Shown here: in pieces, positions 37,899 through 47,739 of the stretch | Layout: each line of letters begins with the position of its first letter | How positions within the stretch are numbered: the stretch's first letter is position 1 | Assembly (NCBI GenBank): GCA_003153375.1 | Contig: PLYM01000213.1 | Coordinates: 190-64,189 of the forward strand | Source of the DNA: Planctomycetaceae bacterium | GTDB lineage: Bacteria > Planctomycetota > Planctomycetia > Pirellulales > PALSA-1355 | Reading direction: 5' to 3' | Length of the DNA: 64,000 nt | Made by a program: the position numbers and the translations under genes | The notes under the pieces: generated by a model | Told to the model about the DNA's origin: nothing | Seen by the model: the letters and a program-made list of their open reading frames with translations, nothing else | The model's database searches: none

Positions 37899-40310
37899 TT
37901 ACTTCTTCGGCGTCACGTCGAAGGTGATCTTTTCGATCGATCCGGTGAAGGCGAACGGCATCTTGCTCATGTAGTCGGCGTCGACGGGCGAAATCGAGTC
38001 GCGGCCGACCTCGAAGGGTTCGACGCCGTGGCGAAACATGGCCTTCTTCGTTTCGCCTTCGGCGGCCAACTGGCCGTTGACGAACAGTTTTACGGTCGCT
38101 CCGTCGCTGATCGTGCTGCCCTTGGGGGTGCCCTTCGACACATAGTCCAGCTTCAACGTCACCTTGCCGGCCGGCAACTTGTCCTGGGCCTCGACGTCGT
38201 AGAACTCGAAGTCGGCCATGTTGTAATGGTAGGCCGGCTTGCCGTCCTTGACGCACAGAGTCCATCCGCCCGAGATGCCGCCGGCGCAGGCGATCACGCC
38301 TTCGCAGCCGGCCTCGGGCACGATCAGGTCGGCCGTGATCGTGTGCGAATTCGGATAGACCATGGGGCCGATGGGCTCCGGCAACCGGACGTTGTTTCCA
38401 AAGTAGGTCCAACTGGTGCGGGGCGCGCCGGCGATGCGATTTCGCGAGTCGAGTCGTTCGGCCAGCCGTGGATCGAGCGGAAGGACATCGTACTTCTTCG
38501 CCTCTTCGACGAACAGCGTCTGGAGCTCTTTCAACTTCTGCGGATTCTTGGCCGCCAGATCGTCGGCCTGGCTGAAGTCGGCATCGAGGTTGAATAGCTC
38601 CCAGGGAGCCTTGAGAAAGTCCCCCTCCTTGCCCGCCGTGGTCCACGGCACTCCAAAGCGACTGCTGGCCAGCCAGCCGTCGTGATAAATGGCCCGATTC
38701 ACGAACATCTCATAGTACTGCGTCGTGCGCTTGCTCGGCGCTTTGGGATCCTCGAAGGTCGAGACCATCGACACTCCCTCGATGGGCTTCTGCGCGATGC
38801 CGTTGACGGATTTGGGCGCGGCGATCTTGCAGGCCTCGAGAATGGTGGGCGCCACGTCGATAACGTGGTGATACTGCGTGCGGATCTCTCCCTTGGCCTT
38901 GATGCCCCGGGGCCAGTGTACGATCAGTGGGTTTCGCGTGCCGCCCAGGTGACTGGCGACCTGCTTGGTCCATTGAAACGGCGTGGCCATGGCCCAGGCC
39001 CAGCCAACCGGCACGTGGGGCTCCGACTCGGGGCCGCCGATCTGGTCGATGCGTTTGATGATGCTAGGCAGGCCGGGGTTGAACCCGACCAGGCTGGCCA
39101 CTTCGTTGAAGGTTCCTTCGAGTCCCCCCTCGGCGCTGGGGCCGTTGTCGCCCACGACGTAGAAGACCAATGTGTTGTCGAGCTCGCCGGACTTTTCCAG
39201 GCTGTCGATCAGCCGTCCGACGTGAAAATCGGTGTGGGCCATGAAGGCGGCGTAGTTTTCCATCAGCCGGCAATAGACCTGTTTGGCGTCCGCGGGTTGA
39301 TTGTCCCAGGCCGGAATCTCCTTGGGCCGCGGCGTGAGCTTCGCGCTGGCTGGAATGACTCCCACCTTCTTTTGCTGGTCAAAGGTGATCTCGCGCTGCC
39401 GGTCCCAGCCGTGGTCGAACTTGCCGACGAACCGGGCTCTCCAGTCGGGCGGAGCGTGGTGCGGGGCGTGCGCGGCACCGGTGCTGAAGAAACAGAACCA
39501 CGGTTTCTGCGGATTGGCCGCGCGGGTGTTGCTGGTCCAGGCGATGGCCTCGTCGGTGATGTCGGCGGTGAAGTGGTATCCCTGTTCCGGCGACTTGGGG
39601 GCGTTGACCGGCGTCGTGTTGCGATACAGCACGGGATAGTACTGACTCGTTTCGCCCTGATTGAAGCCGTAGAAATATTCGAAACCCTGGCCGGTGGGCC
39701 AGCGATCGAACGGACCGGCGGGGCTGATCTCGGGCTCAGGCGTGTTGTGGGCCTTGCCGAACATGGCCGTGGCATATCCATTGTCGCGCAGCGTCTCGCC
39801 CACCAGGGCGCAACTGCGGGGGATGATCCCGGTGTAGCCAGGATATCCGGTGCCGCATTCGATGATGACGCCGGTGCCAGCGCTGTGATGATTGCGGCCC
39901 GTCAACAAGGCCGCTCGCGTCGGCGAGCAGAGCGCCGTGGTGTGAAAGCGGGTGTACTTCAACCCGTTGTTGGCCAGCTTGTCCATGTTCGGCGTGGGCA
40001 CCGGCCCGCCAAAGGTTTGACACATGCCGAATCCGACGTCATCGAGCAAGATCAACAGCACGTTGGGGCTGCCGGCGGGCGCTTTGACGGGCTGCGGATA
40101 ACTGGGCGTCGAGTCCTTGTAGGTCTGGCCGATCTTGCCCTTGAACGCGGGGTCGGGCTGCGGAAGCTGCGCGCCGCTGGCGACGGTCTTGCCGGCACTC
40201 TTGTCTTGAGCATGCGCTAAGTTGGCGAGCCGGCCCGAGGCACACAGCCAGCCGATCAGAGCTCCGGCGAAAAGCATCGCCACCGCGGTGAAGCGCATGG
40301 AACGTGACAT
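37899..40310 (-). CDS. Arylsulfatase (type I sulfatase, CSPTR motif)
   Basis: NVLLILLDDVGFGMCQTFGGPVPTPNMDKLA; CSPTRAALLTGRNHH. Confidence 0.95.
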   Translation of the reverse strand: MSRSMRFTAVAMLFAGALIGWLCASGRLANLAHAQDKSAGKTVASGAQLPQPDPAFKGKIGQTYKDSTPSYPQPVKAPAGSPNVLLILLDDVGFGMCQTFGGPVPTPNMDKLANNGLKYTRFHTTALCSPTRAALLTGRNHHSAGTGVIIECGTGYPGYTGIIPRSCALVGETLRDNGYATAMFGKAHNTPEPEISPAGPFDRWPTGQGFEYFYGFNQGETSQYYPVLYRNTTPVNAPKSPEQGYHFTADITDEAIAWTSNTRAANPQKPWFCFFSTGAAHAPHHAPPDWRARFVGKFDHGWDRQREITFDQQKKVGVIPASAKLTPRPKEIPAWDNQPADAKQVYCRLMENYAAFMAHTDFHVGRLIDSLEKSGELDNTLVFYVVGDNGPSAEGGLEGTFNEVASLVGFNPGLPSIIKRIDQIGGPESEPHVPVGWAWAMATPFQWTKQVASHLGGTRNPLIVHWPRGIKAKGEIRTQYHHVIDVAPTILEACKIAAPKSVNGIAQKPIEGVSMVSTFEDPKAPSKRTTQYYEMFVNRAIYHDGWLASSRFGVPWTTAGKEGDFLKAPWELFNLDADFSQADDLAAKNPQKLKELQTLFVEEAKKYDVLPLDPRLAERLDSRNRIAGAPRTSWTYFGNNVRLPEPIGPMVYPNSHTITADLIVPEAGCEGVIACAGGISGGWTLCVKDGKPAYHYNMADFEFYDVEAQDKLPAGKVTLKLDYVSKGTPKGSTISDGATVKLFVNGQLAAEGETKKAMFRHGVEPFEVGRDSISPVDADYMSKMPFAFTGSIEKITFDVTPKK

Positions 40311-40432
40311 GATGTGAATCCTTGCCGTGGGAGTTGCCTTGGTCCGACCGTTCGCATATCGGTCTTGCCCAATGGATTAGAACGGAAAGAGGTGCGCGAA
40401 GTCCACCGCCGATCCCACGTTGGTGCGGCCCG

Positions 40433-41902
40433 CTACTGCGCCTTGCCGATTAGTTCCGGCTGCTTGAGGCGGAAGAAGCCGACGTTCGATTCGGAGTTGA
40501 AGGCGAGGTCGTCGCCGGTGAACTTCAGACGGAAGGTGACGATGAAGGGGGTTTCGTAAAAGCAGACCTTGGCCGTGAACTCGTCGTTCATCCAACCGCC
40601 GGCGACCGCCACGGGCTGTCGCGGCAGCAGGCCCCAAGCGGCTTGTCCGGACAGCCATTTGCCATGGCCGCAGTCGATGCATTGCTCAGTGCCGTCGGCC
40701 CGGATGACCAGCGCGTCGTGGCCGTCGGCCGGGTCGCGCGCCAGAATGATCGATTCGAGCTTTTGTTCGTTGGCCGGGAAGGTGTACGTCTTGCCGGCGA
40801 ACCGCGGGTTTTCTGAAGCGGCCGCGGGCAAGCGAACGGCGAGCCCGCTGAGCTTCTGACGAAGCTTGCTCGCGGCTTCGCCGTCGGGTGCCAGCGAGGC
40901 GGGCTTGAGCGCGGGCAGGAGCTTGTCCCAAATCAGATTCAGGATCTCCTGCATGTTCTTGACGCCGCTGGTGATCACGACCACGGCATCCTGCTCGGGC
41001 ATGACCACGCAGTATTGGCCGAACGCCCCGTCGCCACGATAGGCGCCGTGGCGGCAGCGCCAGAACTGATAGCCATAGCCCTGATCCCAATCGCTGAGCG
41101 GGCTGCTGCCGTTCGAGGTTTGTCGCGACGTGGCGGCTTCGATCCACTCGCCGGGCACGAGTTGTTTGTCGTGCCACATGCCTTTCTGTAAGTAGAGCTG
41201 GCCAAAGCGGGCGATGTCCTCGGTGCGAATGCTCAGCCCGTAACCGCCGGTGGAGATGCCTTCGGGGCTGGTTTCCCAGGTGGGGTGCTCGATGCCCAGT
41301 GGCTCGAAGAGCCGCGGCGCGAGGTAGTCGAGCAGAGTCTGGCCGGTCACTTTCTGTACGATCGCCGACTGCATGTAGGTGGCCGACGTGTTGTAAAGAA
41401 AATGCGTGCCGGGCTTGAACGCCACGCGATGGTCCAGGAAGGTTTTGGTCCAGGGCTCCTTGGTCGTGCGTAGCGGCTCGGACTCGTGGCCGGTCGCCAT
41501 GCGCAACAAATCGCTCACGCGCATCGCCTTCAAATAATCGCTCGGCTCGGCCGGTGCGGCGTCGGGAAAAAACTTCAGTACCGGGTCGTCGAGGCTCAGC
41601 TTGCCTTCGGCGATCGCCAGGCCCACGGCGGTGGAGGTAAAACTCTTGCTCAGCGAGTAGAGTGAGTGCCGTGCCTCGGCATGGTAGGGCGCCCACCAAC
41701 CTTCGGCCACAACCCGGCCATGTCGCAAGAGCATGAAGCTATTGAGCGAATCGATCTGGTCGATCGCCTCGACAAACGCCAACACCTCGGACGAGGAGAC
41801 GCCTTCACTCTCCGGCGCGCTGCGGGGCAGCGGAGCTGAGGACGCGCGGAGGGGAATGATCGAGATCAAGACAAGCAAGGCGGCGCGAAAGGCAGGCTTC
41901 AT
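40433..41902 (-). CDS. Serine hydrolase, class C beta-lactamase-like
   Basis: Signal peptide; SLYSLSKSFTSTAVGLAIAEGKLSLDDPV (SxxK); YNTSATYMQSAIVQKVTGQTLLDYL. Confidence 0.92.
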   Translation of the reverse strand: MKPAFRAALLVLISIIPLRASSAPLPRSAPESEGVSSSEVLAFVEAIDQIDSLNSFMLLRHGRVVAEGWWAPYHAEARHSLYSLSKSFTSTAVGLAIAEGKLSLDDPVLKFFPDAAPAEPSDYLKAMRVSDLLRMATGHESEPLRTTKEPWTKTFLDHRVAFKPGTHFLYNTSATYMQSAIVQKVTGQTLLDYLAPRLFEPLGIEHPTWETSPEGISTGGYGLSIRTEDIARFGQLYLQKGMWHDKQLVPGEWIEAATSRQTSNGSSPLSDWDQGYGYQFWRCRHGAYRGDGAFGQYCVVMPEQDAVVVITSGVKNMQEILNLIWDKLLPALKPASLAPDGEAASKLRQKLSGLAVRLPAAASENPRFAGKTYTFPANEQKLESIILARDPADGHDALVIRADGTEQCIDCGHGKWLSGQAAWGLLPRQPVAVAGGWMNDEFTAKVCFYETPFIVTFRLKFTGDDLAFNSESNVGFFRLKQPELIGKAQ

Positions 41903-42261
41903 GGAGTCGATGGTCCTGGCGGAAAGTTTTGAAGGGCCGGTACGGAGCCGTCGATTAGCCTACTCGCCGGGTGACGCCATGGCCAGAAGTTGGCCACGGT
42001 TCCTGGTCGCGCAAAAGGAATGTTGGCTCTGGGGATGCTGCGGAAAGCGGGATGCTGTCGTGGCGAATTCGCTGGAAATTAGGCCAGTCGTTTTGGTAGG
42101 TTGCCCGATCGTCGAGCGGGTTCGGCGGCGCCGGAAGAAGCGACAAACCGCTTCCTGCTCGAAGATCGTCAACGAGACTGAAGGGCGAGCCTCACGACGC
42201 ATCCTCAGCCCCATCTGGCCGTGGCCTATCACTTCGTTTCTTGCAGACACAAGGAGGTCTC

Positions 42262-43009
42262 ATGCGAGATGATTCTCTCAATCAAATCACTGAGCAAACT
42301 GACGGACCGCCCCCCAGTGAGGCCTGGCTATTCGCGCAAGCCATCATGGGAAATCCGATTCCCCGAATTGTCAGCCCGGAAGCGGCGGCTCGAGCGAAGC
42401 GCGACGAATTGCAGCGACTGGCCCAATTATCGGCGCCGCGACGTCGATTTGGCAGCCGTCGCATGTATTGCACGGATCGCGAGTTTGCGGAGATTGTCAT
42501 TGTGCGCTGGCAGATTCCGTGATGCGGATCTCGCGCCGCTGGCGGCACTCTTCGATCTCGAGAAATTGTCTCTATCCGAGAACGACAAGATCAATGGCAC
42601 GTTTTGCGTGCATCTGGCCGGGCTGCGGCGGCTGCGGGAGCTGTCGCCTGGAGAGCACATTAGCGACGATGGGCTCGCGTGCATTGCGAGGATTGCAAAC
42701 CTCGAAACTTTGTTTCTCAAGGGACCATTCTCTGACGCCGGCTTGGGACAAATCCGCTCTCTCAAACGCCTGCAGACGCTGTACGTCACCTCGGAGCGAG
42801 TCACACCTGAGGGTCTTGCCGTCGTGGCAGAGCTTCCGGAATTGACGGACCTTGGCCTGAGAGTCACGCCGGTTACCGACGCCAGCGTTCCGATACTCGC
42901 GCGTTGCAAGGCGCTCGCATCTCTTACGCTGTTCCACTCCGACTTGACGTACGAGGGCCGCAAGCTGCTGCGTGAGGCATTGCTCGATTGCGATCTCGAC
43001 GAGCACTGA
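42262..43009 (+). pseudogene. Leucine-rich-repeat protein gene split by one apparent frameshift near 42425-42450
   Basis: SD-like aaggagg before ATG 42262 (MRDDSLNQITEQ...ARAKRDELQRLAQL) in one frame; LRR body (DVDLAAVACIARIASLRRLSL...SDAGLGQIRSLKRLQTLYV) in the next frame. Confidence 0.65.
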
Positions 43010-43086
43010 GGAACAGGCTTCGAGTCAACCGTATTCGCGTCGTTGGTTCAATCGAACCAGGCGCACATGATTCAAAGGCCTACCGA

Positions 43087-45267
43087 CTACCCCTTCCCCG
43101 GCGGAATCTCCTTCTCGGCCATGTGGGGCAATCCAAAGTAGCCGAGTTGGTGCATGCGTTGGATGAGGCTTTTGGCGAGGGAGCCGGCGGCGGTGGCGCC
43201 GCTGCCGGAGTGCTCGAGGACGACGACGAAGGCGTAGCGGGGGGAGTCGGCGGGCGCGTAGCCGGCGAACCAGGCGTGGTCTTCGCTCTTGGGGCCGGTT
43301 TCGGCGGTGCCGGTCTTGCCGGCGATGGGCACCGACGCGAGCCGCACGGTGGCATAGGCCGTGCCGTTGGGATCGTCGACGGTGCGGCGCATGCCTTCGC
43401 GCACGGCGGCGAGAGACGACTCGCTGAGGCCGGCGATGCGAGTCGAATCGGACAGCTCGGTGTGCGGGGTGTCGTGCGTGTCGCCGTCGTCGATTTGGTC
43501 GCGCAGCAATTTGGGCGTGATCAGGTAGCCGCCGTTGGCGATCGCGGCGAACAGGCGGACGATTTGCAGCGGCGTGGCGGTGAGCGTGCCTTGGCCGATG
43601 GCCATGGCTTGGGTCTGAGCGGTCGGTCGCAGTTCGGCGGCGGAGGGCAAGTTGCCGGCGGCTTCGTCGGGAAGTTCCAGGCCCGAGCGGCGACCGAAGC
43701 CGCAGCGGGTGGCCCAATCCAACAGCGGCACGGCGCCGAGCTGGCGGACGTGATGAAAGAAATAGACGTTGCAGCTTTGGGCCAGGGCATCGGCCAACGT
43801 GACGTCGCCGTGGCCCACGCCTTGCTGGCGATAGATCTGGCACCGCAACCGATCGGGGTCTTCGAGATAACCCTGGCAGGTGAACGGCTGCTGGGGATCG
43901 ATGACCTTGCCTTCCAGCAGGGCCAACGCCGTGAGCGGTTTGAACACCGAGCCGGGAGGCAGGGCCATCTTGGTGGCGCGGTCGAACATCGGCTGGTGCG
44001 GATCGGCCAGCACGGCCTCGACGCGCCGCTCGCCGGCGGCAAACCAGTTGGGGTCGAAGCGCGGCGCGCTGGCGGCGACCAGCAGCTCGCCCGAGTGAAT
44101 TTCGAGCACGATGACGGCGCCGCCGTGGCTGTCGCCGGTGATGCGCTCGCGGCGCCGCAACGAGCGATCGAGCAACTGCTCGGCCGATTGTTGCAACTGA
44201 ACGTCGAGCGTGAGCACCACGTCGCCGCCCGGCAGGCTAGCGCGGTGTAGCGTCGTGTCGAGCAACCTGCCGCGATGATCGGTGAACTGGGTTTCGAGAC
44301 CCAGCCGGCAGCGCAGCGTTTCCTCGGCCAATCGCTCAACGCCCGTCATGCCGACGGGCAGCTCGCCGGTTTGCCAGGGCTCGAGCGGCATGGCCGTGGG
44401 GCTGTTGCCGTTGGGCTGGCCGACGTAGCCCAGCAGGTGCGCGGCCACAGTGGCCTGCGGATAATCGCGACGCGTGTACTCGATGATCTTTGCGCCGGCA
44501 TATTTCTTGGGGTCGCCCGTGATCTGGGCCACGACCTCGGGTGGCAGGTCATCGACAACCCGGTGATAGGCCACCTGCTCGGCGATGATCACGGCCGGCG
44601 GCGGCAGCCGCTCGGGCGGAGCAAACAACCCGGCCACGATCGAGCCGACCGAGAGTTCCGCATCGGGCGCTGCCGTGGCGCTCTGCTCGGCGTAGCGATC
44701 GAGCCGCCGCTCGTTGACGTGCTCGGCCAGTTGCGAGACGCGTCGCTGGATGCGCGCGGTGCGCGCTTGCCACTGCGCTGGCGGCAACTGGCAGAGCGCG
44801 GCCAATTGGCGATGCCACTCGGCCAGCTCCTCGCGAATCGTCGCCTCCATGGCCGCCACGCGCTCGGGTTGGCGGCGCTCGCCGCGCGACAGGCGCGCGC
44901 GGGCCTGACGCCGCAGCCAGGCCGGTTCCGGCGGATTGGCCAGGTGATGAAACTCGATGGCTAGCGCCTTGGCGCGGCGGTCAGTGGCCAAGGGCGTGCC
45001 GTCGCGGGCGCGAATCGTGCCGCGGCTGGCGGCTGGCTCGACCGTGCGCTCCAGCGGTCGTGCGGCCAACTGGCGAAAGTTCTCGCCATCGGAGATTTCC
45101 AATTGCACCGCGCGGCCGAAAATGAACAGCAGGGCCACGGCGAACAAGGCTAGTACGATCCACAGCCGGTCGCGGGTGCTGGCTGGCTGCTCATCGCGGC
45201 CGTCGTCGACGATCTGCTGCCAATCGAAGTCAGGCTGGAGAGGATGCATGGCGGCCCGTGGGGTCAA
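43087..45267 (-). CDS. mrdA: Penicillin-binding protein 2 (peptidoglycan transpeptidase)
   Basis: SVFK, SCN and KTG (AGKTGTAETGPKSEDHAWF) motifs. Confidence 0.93.
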   Translation of the reverse strand: MTPRAAMHPLQPDFDWQQIVDDGRDEQPASTRDRLWIVLALFAVALLFIFGRAVQLEISDGENFRQLAARPLERTVEPAASRGTIRARDGTPLATDRRAKALAIEFHHLANPPEPAWLRRQARARLSRGERRQPERVAAMEATIREELAEWHRQLAALCQLPPAQWQARTARIQRRVSQLAEHVNERRLDRYAEQSATAAPDAELSVGSIVAGLFAPPERLPPPAVIIAEQVAYHRVVDDLPPEVVAQITGDPKKYAGAKIIEYTRRDYPQATVAAHLLGYVGQPNGNSPTAMPLEPWQTGELPVGMTGVERLAEETLRCRLGLETQFTDHRGRLLDTTLHRASLPGGDVVLTLDVQLQQSAEQLLDRSLRRRERITGDSHGGAVIVLEIHSGELLVAASAPRFDPNWFAAGERRVEAVLADPHQPMFDRATKMALPPGSVFKPLTALALLEGKVIDPQQPFTCQGYLEDPDRLRCQIYRQQGVGHGDVTLADALAQSCNVYFFHHVRQLGAVPLLDWATRCGFGRRSGLELPDEAAGNLPSAAELRPTAQTQAMAIGQGTLTATPLQIVRLFAAIANGGYLITPKLLRDQIDDGDTHDTPHTELSDSTRIAGLSESSLAAVREGMRRTVDDPNGTAYATVRLASVPIAGKTGTAETGPKSEDHAWFAGYAPADSPRYAFVVVLEHSGSGATAAGSLAKSLIQRMHQLGYFGLPHMAEKEIPPGKG

Positions 45268-46313
45268 ACGTCCTCATCGCTCGATTGCATCGCGCCGCGC
45301 CAGCGGTCGAAATGCTCGAGGCAGATGTGGGTGCCGCGGGCGACGGCGGTCAGGGGATCGGCACAGACGCGCGTAGGCAGTCCGGTTTGTTCGGCCAGAA
45401 AACGATCGAGCGAACGCAGCAGCGAACCGCCGCCGGCCAATACCAGGCCGTTATCGACCAGGTCCGAGGCCAGGTCGGTGCCGCACTGGTCGAGCGTGGC
45501 TTTGACGGCTTCGACGATCTCCAAGAGCGGCGTGCCGAGCGCCTCGCGCACTTCTTCGCTGGTGATCGTGGCCTTGCGCGGCAGTCCGCTGATCATGTCG
45601 ACGCCGCGCACTTCGTCGGAAAGTTCATCCTCGAGCGGATAGGCGCTGCCGATTTCGATGCGCAAGCGTTCGGCGGCGCTCGAGCCGATGCGCAGGTTGT
45701 AGTGGCGGCGCAGATAGTCGACGATCGCCCGATCCATGGCGTCGCCGGCCACGCGCACCGATTGCTGGGCGACGATGTCGCCCAGGCTGAGCACGGCCAC
45801 TTCGGTGGTGCCGCCGCCGATGTCGCAGATCATACTGGCCACCGGCTCGGTCACGTTCAGGCCCGCTCCGATGGCGGCCGCCTTGGCTTCGCTCATCACG
45901 AGCACCTGCCGCGCGCCGGCGCGCTGGGTGCTGTTGTAGACGGCCCGCTTTTCGACCGGCGTGATGCAGCCGGGCACGGCCACCAGCACGCGCGGCTTGA
46001 CGCGAAAGCCCGCGGCGCCGGCCTTGCGAATGAAGTAGCGTAGCATGGCTTCGCACAGCTCGAAATCGGCGATCACGCCGCCGGTCATGGGTCGCACGAC
46101 CGAGATCGATTGCGGCGTGCGGCCTTGCATTTGCTTGGCCAGATGGCCGACGGCGCATCCGCCCGAGAGGACGCGATTGGTGCCCTCTTCGACGGCGACG
46201 ATCGAGGGTTCGTTGAGCACGAGTCCGGCGCCGACGACGCTGACGAGCGTGTTGGCAGTGCCCAGGTCGATGGCCAGGTCGGAACCCAGCACGGCGAGAA
46301 GTCGATGGAGCAT
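45264..46313 (-). CDS. mreB: Rod shape-determining protein MreB
   Basis: DLAIDLGTANTLV, VVRPMTGGVIADF, MICDIGGGTTEVAVLS, LAGGGSLL. Confidence 0.95.
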   Translation of the reverse strand: MLHRLLAVLGSDLAIDLGTANTLVSVVGAGLVLNEPSIVAVEEGTNRVLSGGCAVGHLAKQMQGRTPQSISVVRPMTGGVIADFELCEAMLRYFIRKAGAAGFRVKPRVLVAVPGCITPVEKRAVYNSTQRAGARQVLVMSEAKAAAIGAGLNVTEPVASMICDIGGGTTEVAVLSLGDIVAQQSVRVAGDAMDRAIVDYLRRHYNLRIGSSAAERLRIEIGSAYPLEDELSDEVRGVDMISGLPRKATITSEEVREALGTPLLEIVEAVKATLDQCGTDLASDLVDNGLVLAGGGSLLRSLDRFLAEQTGLPTRVCADPLTAVARGTHICLEHFDRWRGAMQSSDEDV

Positions 46314-46365
46314 CCTTGCCCAGTTCGTTCGAGTTGTTGGTGCGAAACCGTCGCGGTATCCGTTC

Positions 46366-46641
46366 CTAACGGGGAGGCTTCAAGATCAAGCCGTAGGCAT
46401 TCATCTCGGCATACAGACAGATGCAGGCGATGACGATGGCGACAAACGACAAGGCCAGCATCACAGTGTAGATGTCGGCCTTCGGTTTTTCGACCGCGAT
46501 GGCGCGCTGCTTGGGCGCGGCCGGCGTCTTGGCGGCCTTCGGAGCCTTGGGCGCCTTGGCGGGCTTGGCTGCTTTCGCGGGTTTCTCCGCGGCGGCGTCC
46601 TTGTCCTTCTTCTTAGCTGACCTTAAGCCGAGTGGCGACAT
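46366..46641 (-). CDS. Small Lys/Ala/Pro-rich single-TM protein
   Basis: KKKDKDAAAEKPAKAAKPAKAPKAPKAAKTPAAPK then TM helix VMLALSFVAIVIACICLYA; overlaps the upstream gene by 29 bp. Confidence 0.65.
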   Translation of the reverse strand: MSPLGLRSAKKKDKDAAAEKPAKAAKPAKAPKAPKAAKTPAAPKQRAIAVEKPKADIYTVMLALSFVAIVIACICLYAEMNAYGLILKPPR

Positions 46642-47443
46642 CGTCGTCTTTCTGAATAGCGCCCTTCTTGAAGCCCGGCAAAATCTTGCCGACGGCCCGA
46701 TCGGTCGAGGCGTGCAACACTTCGACCCGACCCAGATACTTGCTGCCGCGGAACACTTCGACCGTGTGACCCTGGCGCAGGCCGTCGTCGCTGCCGAGGG
46801 AGATTTCGACCATGTTGTCGCGGTTGACGGCCAGCACCTTGCCGCGCGCCAGCGGCGGCAGATGATCGACCGGCGTGTCCTTGGTCAGTCCATGAGCATC
46901 GAGCACGCGGCGCGAGGCGGCCACCTGGCCGGCCAGTTGCACGCTGCGCTCGTCGAGCCGTTTCAGTTCGCCTTGAGCCTGGTGGATGCGATCGGTCAAT
47001 TTGACCACCTTGTCGAAGTGCTGATCGCGATCGGTCTGGGCTGTACGTGTTTCGACTCGCAATTCGTCGACTTCCTTGGTCAGCTTCGCCAGGTTTTGCT
47101 GCGCCGTGTCGAGCGCGGCCACGGCCGCTTTGTCCTTGGTCATCAGCGAGTCGCGCTCTTTGACCAGCGTGTCGCGCTGCGTCTGCAGTTCGGTCTTTTC
47201 GGTTTCGAGCTTGGCCAGAGCCTGACGCTTGGCCAGGGTTTCATCTTCGATTTGCTTGACGAGCCGGGCTTGTTCGTCTTGCGCCTTTTGCAATTCGCCT
47301 CGGGCCGCGTCGACGCTGGTTTGCAGGCTGGCGGCCTTGGTCTTCCAGTTCTCGTGCGTGCCATAAACGGCAATCGCAAACGACGCAAAGACCAGGCTCA
47401 TCACGAAGATGAGGACGACGAAAATCTTGCCAATCAGGTTCAT
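46613..47443 (-). CDS. Membrane-anchored coiled-coil protein with C-terminal beta domain (MreC-like topology)
   Basis: TM IGKIFVVLIFVMSLVFASFAIAV, long coiled coil, then GKVLAVNRDNMVEISLGSDDGLRQGHTVEVFRGSKYLGRVEVLHA. Confidence 0.75.
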   Translation of the reverse strand: MNLIGKIFVVLIFVMSLVFASFAIAVYGTHENWKTKAASLQTSVDAARGELQKAQDEQARLVKQIEDETLAKRQALAKLETEKTELQTQRDTLVKERDSLMTKDKAAVAALDTAQQNLAKLTKEVDELRVETRTAQTDRDQHFDKVVKLTDRIHQAQGELKRLDERSVQLAGQVAASRRVLDAHGLTKDTPVDHLPPLARGKVLAVNRDNMVEISLGSDDGLRQGHTVEVFRGSKYLGRVEVLHASTDRAVGKILPGFKKGAIQKDDDVATRLKVS

Positions 47444-47739
47444 ACGATCATTCCTGGAAGCGCACCAGCCGAACCAGCTTGCCTCAGCCCTGTTGCCGGA
47501 GAGCTCGAACTAATGGTGGACCACTGGGGAACACGAAAAGGAGCACGTCGAGAGTTGCCAAGTTTTTATGCAGACAGGAGATAACTCAGCCAGAACTGCC
47601 AGTTTGCAGTATAATTAGGCCCGATTTGCCAAGTCAATCACGGAAGTTCAAATCTGACAAGATAGGGTAGCTGGGTGGTCCGTTTGGGCGGGCAGGGCAC
47701 GTCTCGCGCGGCCTCGGTCCAGCGGCCTGGAACCGCTAG

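Noticed and set aside
38682-40220. 512-aa plus-strand ORF
   Set aside because: Antisense to a clear sulfatase gene; no motifs of its own.
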